DNA from: JAHFUI01 sp041485905
GTDB lineage: Bacteria > Acidobacteriota > Vicinamibacteria > Vicinamibacterales > CAVVIG01
DNA: 33,275 nt
Assembly: GCA_041485905.1 (NCBI GenBank)
Contig: JBGPKK010000037.1
Span: forward strand, 1 to 33,275
Direction: 5' to 3'
Shown: positions 24,139 to 30,783 of the stretch, in pieces
Numbering within the stretch: position 1 is the first letter of the stretch
Layout of the letters: every line of letters starts with the position of its first letter
Position numbers and translations under genes: made by a program
The notes under the pieces: model-generated
Database searches by the model: none
What the model was told of the DNA's origin: nothing
Seen by the model: only the letters and a program-made list of their open reading frames with translations

Positions 24139-24567
24139 ATGCGCGTACTGGGAATTGATGTCGGCGAACGTCGTGTCGGACTCGCCGTCAGCGATGCGAC
24201 GCAGACGCTGGCGCGGCCGCTGACAACCTTATCGGTGAAGGGGATTGACGATGCGGTCATCCGTGTCGTCGGAGAAATCGAGCGCCTCGCCGCCGCCGAG
24301 GATGGGCTGGCGGCGATCGTTGTCGGTGTTCCGACGCGGCTCGACGGCTCGCCGAACGAACAGACGCCGAAAGTGGCGGCCTTCGTCAAGGCGCTCACGG
24401 CCCGCACCGTGTTGCCCATCGTGCGGGTCGACGAGCGGCTGACGAGCCGCGAAGCCGAAAGCCGCCTCGCCGTGAACGAGCGCGACTGGCGGCGTCGGAA
24501 GGAGCGGCTCGACGCCGCGGCGGCGGCCGTCCTCCTGCAAGAGTATCTGGATCGAGTGGGCAGGTAG
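24139..24567 (+). CDS. ruvX: RuvX/YqgF family pre-16S rRNA nuclease / resolvase-like protein
   Basis: A 142-residue RNase H-fold protein; in E. coli YqgF trims the 5' end of pre-16S rRNA, and the family was named for Holliday-junction-resolvase similarity. Motifs: LGIDVGERRVGLAVSD (first catalytic Asp), IVVGVPTRLDGSPNEQT, and VDERLTSREAE. The ATG at 24139 begins MRVLGIDVGERRVG; a TTG two codons upstream is possible. The last codons (DRVGR) and the TAG stop come from the family E repeat that follows. mltG starts 31 bases downstream, a common pairing. Confidence 0.93.
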   Translation: MRVLGIDVGERRVGLAVSDATQTLARPLTTLSVKGIDDAVIRVVGEIERLAAAEDGLAAIVVGVPTRLDGSPNEQTPKVAAFVKALTARTVLPIVRVDERLTSREAESRLAVNERDWRRRKERLDAAAAAVLLQEYLDRVGR

Positions 24568-24597
24568 GTCGGGTGGGTCGGTAGATCTGGTGGGCAA
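24556..24597 (+). repeat. Word repeat, family E, between ruvX and mltG
   Basis: Tandem G-rich words GTGGGCAGGTAGGTCGGGTG and GGTCGGTAGATCTGGTGGG. The TAG of GGTAGG is the ruvX stop codon. Confidence 0.7.
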
Positions 24598-24598
24598 C

Positions 24599-25654
24599 AT
24601 GCGAAAGCTCGGCATCCTGTTCTTGCTGCTCATCGTCGCCGCCGGCGCGGCGGGGGGCGCGCTCTATCTGCGCACCGAGCAGCCGTATCGCGGATACGGC
24701 GGCGCGGAACAGTTCGTCGACATTCCCGCAGGAGCAGGCACCAGGACGATCGGCGATCGGCTCGTCGCGGCGGGAGTGATTCGCGACCCGCTGTCGTTCC
24801 GACTGGCCCTGTGGATGAGCGGGCGGGCCCGCGTGCTCAAGGCGGGCGAATACCGATTCGATCAGCCGATGACGCCGCTCGACGTCATCGGAAAAATCGC
24901 GCGCGGCGATGTGTATGTCATCAACGTGACATTTCCGGAAGGCCATACGATTGCCGAGATGGCCGTCCTCGCCGAGTCGCACGGCATCGGAACGGCAGCG
25001 GCATTCGTCGACGCGGCCAACGATGCGTCGTTGATTCGTGCGCTCGATCCTGCGGCCCGGAATCTTGAAGGGTACCTGTTTCCCGAGACCTATCCGGTGC
25101 CGCGCCGAACCGACGCGTCGCACCTGGTCCGCTTGATGGTCGAACGATTCGAGCACGTGCTGACGCCAGAGATGCGCCGCCGCATCGAGGCGCGCGGGCT
25201 CTTGATTCATCAGGCTGTCACGCTGGCCTCGATCGTGGAAAAGGAAGCCGCACGGGCCGACGAGCGGCCGGTGATCGCCGCGGTGTACTTGAACCGGTTC
25301 CGTATCGGCATGGCGCTGCAATGCGATCCGACCGTGATCTACGCCCTCCAGCGCGCCGGCAAGTACACCGGAAACCTGCGGCGGGACGATCTCGCGTTCG
25401 ATTCGCCGTACAACACGTATCGATACGCGGGGCTGCCGCCCGGCCCGATCGCGTCGCCGGGCCGAGCGTCGCTGGAGGCGACGATCCATCCGGCCGACGT
25501 CGACTTTCTCTATTTCGTGAGCCGCAACGACGGATCGCACGAGTTCGCGCGCACGCTCGAGGAGCACAATCGAAACGTGCAGAAGTACCAGGTGCAGTAC
25601 TTTCGGGATCAGCGGGCCGCCAGGGCAGGGGGGACAGGTGGGTCAGGTAAGTAG
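24599..25654 (+). CDS. mltG: Endolytic murein transglycosylase MltG
   Basis: A membrane-anchored lytic transglycosylase of 351 residues that cuts nascent glycan strands and sets their length. It shows an N-terminal membrane helix (LGILFLLLIVAAGAAGGAL), a LysM-like subdomain (about 30-110) and the YceG domain with EGYLFPETYPVPRRTD, the catalytic-glutamate motif ASIVEKEAARADE, and LYRFRIGM-like NRFRIGMALQCDPTVIYAL, YNTYRYAGLPPGPIASPG. ATG 24599 is preferred over the in-frame GTG 24590. The C-terminal GGTGGSGK and the TAG stop are encoded by a family E repeat shared with the converging nadK end. Confidence 0.95.
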   Translation: MRKLGILFLLLIVAAGAAGGALYLRTEQPYRGYGGAEQFVDIPAGAGTRTIGDRLVAAGVIRDPLSFRLALWMSGRARVLKAGEYRFDQPMTPLDVIGKIARGDVYVINVTFPEGHTIAEMAVLAESHGIGTAAAFVDAANDASLIRALDPAARNLEGYLFPETYPVPRRTDASHLVRLMVERFEHVLTPEMRRRIEARGLLIHQAVTLASIVEKEAARADERPVIAAVYLNRFRIGMALQCDPTVIYALQRAGKYTGNLRRDDLAFDSPYNTYRYAGLPPGPIASPGRASLEATIHPADVDFLYFVSRNDGSHEFARTLEEHNRNVQKYQVQYFRDQRAARAGGTGGSGK

Positions 25655-25657
25655 GTT
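25618..25657 (+). repeat. Word repeat, family E, between converging mltG and nadK
   Basis: CAGGGCAGGGGGGACAGGTG then GGTCAGGTAAGTAGG. It carries the mltG stop (25652-25654) and abuts the nadK stop (25658-25660). Confidence 0.7.
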
Positions 25658-26548
25658 CTACCGCTCGCCCCACTTCAGCTTCTCGCGCAGGACCTCGAAG
25701 TAGCTTCGCGTCGACGGCCGAATGAGCCGCAGCGACGTGCCCGCGCGACAGACCCTCACGTCATCGCCCGCCTCGAGCTCGAACCCCGCCTGCCCGTCGA
25801 AGGTCACGAACGCTTCGTCACGATCCTCCATCAGCGGCTGAACGCGGACCGTCGACGAGGCGGGAATGACGATCGGCCTGTTGGTGAGCGTGTGCGGCGC
25901 GATCGGCGTCACGACGAGCGCGTCGACGCTGGGCTGCACGATCGGACCCCCGGCGGCGAGGTTGTACGCGGTCGAACCGGTCGGCGTCGCAATGATCAAC
26001 CCGTCGCCCTTGACCCGCGTGAGGAACTCCTCGCCGACTGAGACCGACAGGTCGATCAATCGAGAGCGCGCGGTCTTGGTGATGACGACGTCGTTGAGCA
26101 CGATGTGCGTCGCGAACAGCGCCCCCCGCCTCATCGTCGTCGATCGGAGCATGAGGCGCTCCTCGATGTGCGCGCGCCCGGTGACCGCCGCTTCGAGCGA
26201 CGGGTACAGCTCGGGCAGCGTGACTTCGGTGAGGAACCCGAGGCTGCCGAAATTCACGCCGAGAATCGGAATCGACAAGCCGGCCTCGCCGATGCGGTCC
26301 GCCATGCCGAGCAGCGTCCCGTCGCCGCCCAGCACGAGCACCATGTCCACTTCGGTGACAAGCGTTTCCTTATCGCGCACCCGCCAGTTGCCGGGATCAG
26401 AGCAGAGCGCGGCGGTTGCCGTCTCGAAGACCGGCTGCAGCCCGTGCGCGGTCAGCCAGTTCGCGATCTCGGTCAGATGCTGAGCCGCCTGCCGCAGATG
26501 ATGTTTGGCGACGATGCCGACGCGGGAAATGGGAGGAAGCGATGCCAC
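25658..26548 (-). CDS. nadK: NAD kinase
   Basis: Phosphorylates NAD to NADP with ATP or polyphosphate in the cytosol; 296 residues, normal length. The key motif LGGDGTLLGMADR is at about residues 75-87 (catalytic Asp in GGDG), followed by NFGSLGFLTEV, NDVVITK and KGDGLIIATPTGSTAYNLAAGGP. It starts at a GTG (26548) with no clear ribosome-binding site. In many bacteria nadK follows tlyA directly; here a plus-strand cassette of about 2 kb separates them. Confidence 0.95.
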   Translation of the reverse strand: MASLPPISRVGIVAKHHLRQAAQHLTEIANWLTAHGLQPVFETATAALCSDPGNWRVRDKETLVTEVDMVLVLGGDGTLLGMADRIGEAGLSIPILGVNFGSLGFLTEVTLPELYPSLEAAVTGRAHIEERLMLRSTTMRRGALFATHIVLNDVVITKTARSRLIDLSVSVGEEFLTRVKGDGLIIATPTGSTAYNLAAGGPIVQPSVDALVVTPIAPHTLTNRPIVIPASSTVRVQPLMEDRDEAFVTFDGQAGFELEAGDDVRVCRAGTSLRLIRPSTRSYFEVLREKLKWGER

Positions 26549-26956
26549 GCGGACTTATGGAACCACAAAGGACGTGCGAAACCAAACGGCCGGGTGCGTC
26601 GGGTCGGTAGGGTAGGCCAGGTGGGTTGAGAACCCCCTTTCTCCCCTTCGGCCGTCCGCCCGCGCAGCCGGACGAGTCGGTTCAGTCAATTCTTCGCGAC
26701 TTAGCGGGACCTGAATCCGGGCTATCGTCCTCGTCAGAACGCGACTCTCGGCGCGTTATCGGGGTTGCCGTCGCCGAAGTTGACCTTCATGATCGTCTAT
26801 GTGGCCCTCTGGAGGAACAGACATGGCTGGATCATCCGTGAAGCGGTGACGGCGCCAAACAAGATGCCCTTCGGCCAGAAATAAATGCACCGCATCACCG
26901 TAACTTTTTCGCCCGCTCGGCGGATGATCGTAACGAGAACGGCATAACCAACAGCG
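26549..26956. other. 408-base non-coding stretch upstream of the sigma factor gene
   Basis: Between nadK and the sigma-factor gene. It holds a family A fragment (26562-26574), a family E repeat (26591-26630) and short open frames without recognisable similarity. A possible sigma-factor promoter (GTAAC, 16 bases, CGGATG) lies near 26899-26930, too weak to call. Nothing else is supported. Confidence 0.5.
26591..26630 (+). repeat. Word repeat, family E, left flank of the sigma/VOC cassette
   Basis: CGGGTGCGTCGGGTCGGTAG then GGTAGGCCAGGTGGGTTGAG. It is in opposite orientation to the copy at 28641-28691 on the other side of the cassette. Confidence 0.7.
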
Positions 26957-27481
26957 ATGAGCGAGGAGCATGACGACAGGCTGCAGGTTGAGGCCGCCCA
27001 GCGCGACCCCTCCCGCTTTGCCGATTTGTACGAGCAGAATTTCTACCGCGTGTACGCCTACATCGCCCGGCGCGTTGGCGACCGCCATCAGGCGGAGGAT
27101 CTGACCGCTGACGTTTTCTGCGAAGCCCTGGCCGGAATCCGGAAGTTCGAGTGGCGGGGCGTGCCGTTTGTCGCGTGGCTGTCGGGGATTGCCTCGCGCG
27201 TCCTCGCCGATTATTGGAGGCGCTCCGGCCGCGAAGCCGGCAATCCTGCGCCGGAGCCTGACGTCGCCGTGCCAGCCGAAATCGAGCGCAGCGCCATGCT
27301 CTTCCAATTGGTCGACCGGCTTCCGGAGGCGCAGTTTCGCGTGATCCATATGCGCTTCGTCGAACAGAAAAGCATCCGTGAGATTGCCCACGAGATCGGG
27401 CGGAGCGAGGGAGCGGTGAAGCAACTTCAGTTCCGTGCAATTGAGAACCTGCGGGCTCAAATGGAGTCTCGGCATGCCTGA
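26957..27481 (+). CDS. ECF-type RNA polymerase sigma factor
   Basis: A 174-residue sigma-70 family protein with only regions 2 and 4. Region 2 spans about 20-90 (FADLYEQNFYRVYAYIARRV, DRHQAEDLTADVFCEALAGI, VAWLSGIASRVLADYWRR); region 4 spans about 118-172 (LPEAQFRVIHMRFVEQKSIR, EIAHEIGRSEGAVKQLQFRA helix-turn-helix). There is no C-terminal extension such as the SnoaL-like domain of ECF41. The ATG at 26957 begins MSEEHDDRLQVE. It overlaps the following VOC gene by eight bases, so both are made together and are likely a regulatory pair. It interrupts the tlyA-nadK neighbourhood. Confidence 0.9.
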   Translation: MSEEHDDRLQVEAAQRDPSRFADLYEQNFYRVYAYIARRVGDRHQAEDLTADVFCEALAGIRKFEWRGVPFVAWLSGIASRVLADYWRRSGREAGNPAPEPDVAVPAEIERSAMLFQLVDRLPEAQFRVIHMRFVEQKSIREIAHEIGRSEGAVKQLQFRAIENLRAQMESRHA

Positions 27482-28457
27482 CCTCGCGCTCATCGAGCAA
27501 CTCGATCAGGATATCGACGTCATGCTTGCCGGCGCAGCCCAGCCGCGTCCCGCGGATCTAACGCTCGCCGGCTTGATGGACGTCGCCGGCACATTGCGGA
27601 GTTTGCCGGATGAACGCTTTAAAGCGCGTCTCGGCGCGGAACTACAAAAGAGAGTGCCCATGACAGCATCAACCACAGCCTCGTCCGCGCTGATCCACGC
27701 GATCATGCCCAGTATCGCCGTTCCCGAGGGCGCCAAATTGATCGACTTCCTGAAGCACACCTTCGGCGCCGAGGAAATCGGCCGCCATTCTCACGGACCC
27801 GGCCACGGTTTCGTTGCGACTGTGAAGATCGGCGACTCCGATCTCCTCATCATGGGCGGCGAGTCCATACGCGGCCACGAACGGACTACCTTCCTACACG
27901 TCTACGTAAAGGATTGCGACGCCACGTACCGGCTCGCGCTCGACGCGGGAGCCGTTACCATCTCCCCCGGGTTCGGCGAACCCGCCGACCGGCCTTACGG
28001 CGAACGTGCTGCATTTGTGGCGGACCCCTTCGGCAACCACTGGAACATCGCGGCCCGGTTCGACCCCAGCTCTAAGGATCCAATGTTCGAGGATCGGAAA
28101 CAGGTCACGATCGCCCTGTATCAGCCGAATGCGTCCGCGCTCATCGATTTCCTGAAGCGGGCCTTCGGGGCCGAAGAGGTCGGGAATCGGCACGAAGCGG
28201 GCGGCCACCTGGCGCACGCCTTTGTCCGCATCGGCAAAGTGGTGATCGAAATGGGCGATATCGCCGAGACCGAGTTGCGCCGTTCTTACGGATTCTATAT
28301 GTACACGGACGACGTCGATGCCGTGTACCATCGCGCCGTGGCCGCCGGCGCCGTCTCACTTTCGCCGCCAGCCGACCAGGCTTATGGAGACCGCATCGCT
28401 GTACTCCAGGATCCTTTCGGAAACAACTGGATCCCGGCGAAAACATCAAGGACGTAG
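27474..28457 (+). CDS. Double VOC (glyoxalase-fold) protein with an N-terminal helical segment, partner of the ECF sigma factor
   Basis: A 327-residue protein. About residues 1-65 are helical and acidic/basic (ALIEQLDQDIDVMLAGA ... LPDERFKARLGAELQKR), then two VOC modules follow: about 75-197 (LIDFLKHTFGAEEIGRHSHG, DPFGNHWNIAAR) and 208-325 (LIDFLKRAFGAEEVGNRHEA, DPFGNNWIPA). Both resemble PhnB/3-demethylubiquinone-type VOC domains whose ligands are usually unknown; metal-binding residues are not obvious. The ATG at 27474 overlaps the sigma-factor stop. I infer the N-terminal segment may contact the sigma factor and the VOC pair may sense a small molecule; neither is shown. Confidence 0.85.
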   Translation: MPDLALIEQLDQDIDVMLAGAAQPRPADLTLAGLMDVAGTLRSLPDERFKARLGAELQKRVPMTASTTASSALIHAIMPSIAVPEGAKLIDFLKHTFGAEEIGRHSHGPGHGFVATVKIGDSDLLIMGGESIRGHERTTFLHVYVKDCDATYRLALDAGAVTISPGFGEPADRPYGERAAFVADPFGNHWNIAARFDPSSKDPMFEDRKQVTIALYQPNASALIDFLKRAFGAEEVGNRHEAGGHLAHAFVRIGKVVIEMGDIAETELRRSYGFYMYTDDVDAVYHRAVAAGAVSLSPPADQAYGDRIAVLQDPFGNNWIPAKTSRT

Positions 28458-28477
28458 AAGTCTGAGGTCATTCAGTG

Positions 28478-28687
28478 ATGAGCGATTCCAGGGTAACGAT
28501 CAAGCGCCGGGGGCCGCTGATGCTGGCCGGCTGGCTCTTCATTCTGGCCGCCGCTGCGTCTTCGCAAAGCACGCCCGGCACGATCATCGGAGTCATTACC
28601 GATCCGGAAGGCAGCGCTTTTCCCATCGCCTTCGTCCGACACCCACCAGCCCCACCAGCCCCACCTGACCAACCCAGACCCAACTGA
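28478..28687 (+). pseudogene. Truncated start of a TonB-dependent receptor/carboxypeptidase-regulatory-like protein
   Basis: A 69-residue remnant. A signal peptide (LMLAGWLFILAAAASSQS) is followed by TPGTIIGVITDPEGSAFPIA, the first strands of the carboxypeptidase-regulatory-like plug domain that begins many acidobacterial TonB-dependent receptors. The frame then runs into a family E repeat, read as PPAPPAPPDQPRPN, and stops at TGA 28685. A real receptor would continue for about 1000 residues. It lies 20 bases after the VOC gene on the same strand and converges on tlyA. Confidence 0.7.
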
Positions 28688-28691
28688 CCTA
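28641..28691 (-). repeat. Word repeat, family E, right flank of the sigma/VOC cassette
   Basis: On the minus strand it reads GGTAGGTCAGTTGGGTCTGG then GTTGGTCAGGTGGGGCTGGT. The TAG of its first GGTAGG is the tlyA stop codon; the converging remnant also stops here. Confidence 0.7.
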
Positions 28692-29432
28692 CCGTAGCCG
28701 TGCCCGCAAGTGCAGGAAGAACTCCTGATTCCCCGTCGCGCCGGTAATCGCCGACGGCGCCATGTTGATGCGCACCAGCCCACAGGCGGCGGCGGCGGAG
28801 GTCGTTCGGGCGATGACCGCTTCGTGAATGGCCGGATCCGTCACCAGACCGCGTTTGCCGACCTCCTCGCGGCCGGCCTCGAACTGCGGCTTCACCAGCG
28901 CGACGATGTCCGCGCCTGCGGCGAGCAATGGCGGCAGCGCCGGGAAAATGTGGCGCAGCGAGATGAACGACACGTCGATGGTGACCAGATCGACGGCGTG
29001 CGGCACGTCGTCGGCGGTCAGCGCACGCGCGTTCACGCCTTCGCGGACCATGACACGGGGGTCGTTGCGCAGCCGCCAATCAAGCTGACCGCGGCCCACG
29101 TCGAGCGCCATCACGCTGGCGGCGCCGCGCCGAAGCAGGACGTCGGTGAACCCGCCGGTCGACGCCCCCACATCGAGCGCCCGGCGTCCGGCCACCGCGA
29201 TCTCGAAGGCGTCGAGCGCATGCGCGAGCTTCACGCCGCCGCGGCCGACGTACGGGTGGTCGGGCGTGACCAGCTCAACCTGCGCGTGTTCGCCGACCGG
29301 GGCGCCCGCCTTCGCGACGATCTGGCCATCGACCTTGACCTGCCCGGCAAGAATCAGGGCGCGGGCGCGCTCGCGCGACGGCGCCAGACCGCGCTCGACT
29401 AACGCGACGTCCAGGCGGACCTTTGAAGCCAC
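28689..29432 (-). CDS. tlyA: TlyA family 16S/23S rRNA 2'-O-methyltransferase
   Basis: A 247-residue protein made of an N-terminal S4 RNA-binding domain (RLDVALVERGLAPSRERARA, then ILAGQVKVDGQIVAKAGAPV) and an FtsJ-like SAM methyltransferase domain (ALDVGASTGGFTDVLLRRGA, the SAM loop; VTIDVSFISLRHIFPAL; ALVKPQFEAGREEVGK with catalytic lysine). Known TlyA enzymes methylate ribosomal RNA ribose. It starts at a GTG (29432), 14 bases after ispA. In many genomes dxs lies between ispA and tlyA; it is missing here. Confidence 0.95.
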   Translation of the reverse strand: MASKVRLDVALVERGLAPSRERARALILAGQVKVDGQIVAKAGAPVGEHAQVELVTPDHPYVGRGGVKLAHALDAFEIAVAGRRALDVGASTGGFTDVLLRRGAASVMALDVGRGQLDWRLRNDPRVMVREGVNARALTADDVPHAVDLVTIDVSFISLRHIFPALPPLLAAGADIVALVKPQFEAGREEVGKRGLVTDPAIHEAVIARTTSAAAACGLVRINMAPSAITGATGNQEFFLHLRARLR

Positions 29433-29446
29433 GCTCTGTACCGCTT

Positions 29447-30382
29447 TCAGTTTCTCCGCGACACGACCCAGTCGGCGATCGCGGCAAGCCAGCCGTCGTT
29501 CAGGCGCGCGTCGAGAAGGGTGTGTTTTGCGCGTGCGACGGACTCGGCCGCAAGCGCCCGCGAGCGTTTCAGACCAAAGTGCGCCGGGTACGTCGGCTTG
29601 GCGCCAGACGCGTCCTTTCCAACGGTCTTCCCCAGCTCGCGCGCGCTGCCTTCGACGTCGAGAATGTCGTCCACGATCTGAAACGCCAGACCGAGATCGG
29701 CCGCGTACGAATCGATCGCGCGCACACCGTCATCGTCGGCGCCGGCCATGATGGCGCCGGTGACCGCCGACGCACGAATCAGCACGCCGGTTTTCCGCGC
29801 GTGCATCTCGCGGAGCCCATCGGCGTCCAGCACAAGCGGCTGGCCCGGCGCCTGGCCGGCCGCCTGCAAATCCAGCGTCTGCCCTCCGGCCATGCCGGCC
29901 GCGCCTGCCGCCTCTCCGACGACGTGAAGCACGCGCAGCTTCCGGGCCATGTTGACGAGGGGAGCCGCCGCCAGCAGCGTGAACGCTTCAGCCTGCAGGC
30001 CATCGCCCGCGAGGATCGCGATGCCTTCGCCGTACACGACATGCAGCGTCGGCCGTCCGCGTCGCAGCGTGTCGTTGTCCATCGCGGGCAGATCGTCGTG
30101 GATGAGCGAGTAGGTGTGAATCAGCTCGATCGCGCACGCGGCCGGCATGGCGAGATCGATCGCATCCCTCGACGAGCTCGGGCTGCGGCGGGCGACGGTG
30201 TCGGCCGCCGCCAGGGTGAGGCAGGGCCGCAGACGCTTGCCTCCGGCGAACACGCTGTATCGCATCGCCTCGCTGATGAGAGGTGGACACGCAGGCGGCC
30301 GCGGCAGGCAGCGCTCGAGCGCCTCGTCGATGCGGGCGCGCGCGTCGCTCAGGAACGCGTCGAGCGATCCTGGCGGGGTCAC
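29447..30382 (-). CDS. ispA: Polyprenyl (farnesyl/geranylgeranyl) diphosphate synthase
   Basis: Condenses isopentenyl diphosphate with allylic diphosphates. The protein has 311 residues with GGKRLRPCL, the first aspartate-rich motif HDDLPAMDNDTLRRGRPT (about residues 95-110), GDGLQAEAF, GGQTLDL and the second motif FQIVDDILDVEGS (about 235). The insertion of two residues in the first motif is typical of the bacterial FPP synthase type. The GTG start overlaps the xseB stop (GTGA). The exact chain length of the product cannot be read from sequence. Confidence 0.94.
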   Translation of the reverse strand: MTPPGSLDAFLSDARARIDEALERCLPRPPACPPLISEAMRYSVFAGGKRLRPCLTLAAADTVARRSPSSSRDAIDLAMPAACAIELIHTYSLIHDDLPAMDNDTLRRGRPTLHVVYGEGIAILAGDGLQAEAFTLLAAAPLVNMARKLRVLHVVGEAAGAAGMAGGQTLDLQAAGQAPGQPLVLDADGLREMHARKTGVLIRASAVTGAIMAGADDDGVRAIDSYAADLGLAFQIVDDILDVEGSARELGKTVGKDASGAKPTYPAHFGLKRSRALAAESVARAKHTLLDARLNDGWLAAIADWVVSRRN

Positions 30383-30654
30383 GGGCGATCGCGCTTGCCG
30401 GTCGGAGTCTCGGCCGACTCCGCATCGGCAGTCAGCGAGGCGGGCGCCGGTTTGAGCTCGCCGCGCTCATTGAGGATCTCGATGCGCCGCTCGGCTTCCT
30501 CGAGCCGCGCGTGGCAGAAGCGCGACAACTGCACGCCGCGCTCGTACAGGGCAAGTGATTGCTCCAGGGGCATGTCGCCTTCCTCGAGCTTCTTCACGAT
30601 CGATTCGAGCTCGGCGATGGCGGCTTCGAAGTCTCTAATGGATGTATCAGGCAT
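30379..30654 (-). CDS. xseB: Exodeoxyribonuclease VII small subunit
   Basis: A 91-residue helical hairpin protein that binds XseA. It shows SIRDFEAAIAELESIVKKLE, the conserved EGDMPLEQSLALYERGVQLS and a coiled-coil continuation RLEEAERRIEILNE. A charged 25-residue tail follows. It is translationally coupled to ispA through a four-base overlap. About 110 bases with a large hairpin separate it from xseA. Confidence 0.95.
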   Translation of the reverse strand: MPDTSIRDFEAAIAELESIVKKLEEGDMPLEQSLALYERGVQLSRFCHARLEEAERRIEILNERGELKPAPASLTADAESAETPTGKRDRP

Positions 30655-30685
30655 CGTCCTGTTCTGATTTCAGCACCCGCCGATT

Positions 30686-30783
30686 AAACACAAGGACACA
30701 ATGGACACAAAGGAGAATACCTAAAAAGCAGAACACCTAATATTAGGGTTTTTCCCTTTGTGTCCTTAGTGTCCTTTGTGTTG
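30686..30783. repeat. Large hairpin, family A, between xseA and xseB
   Basis: Left arm AAACACAAGGACACAATGGA to 30713 and right arm from 30754 (CCTTTGTGTCCTTAGTGTCC, then TTTGTGTTG) are inverted copies. Inside is a second, perfect palindrome CCTAATATTAGG (30736-30747). The xseA stop lies in the right arm. Confidence 0.85.

Noticed and set aside
26756..26880. Small open frames upstream of the sigma factor (for example one ending MPFGQK)
   Set aside because: No similarity to known proteins, no clear ribosome-binding site; they could be relics but cannot be supported.
26957..28687. Classical insertion sequence or integron cassette
   Set aside because: No transposase, integrase or attC-like site is seen; only family E repeats lie at the borders.
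19124..30783. CRISPR array from the tandem word repeats
   Set aside because: Repeat units are too short and irregular, no constant-length spacers are present, and no cas genes are visible.
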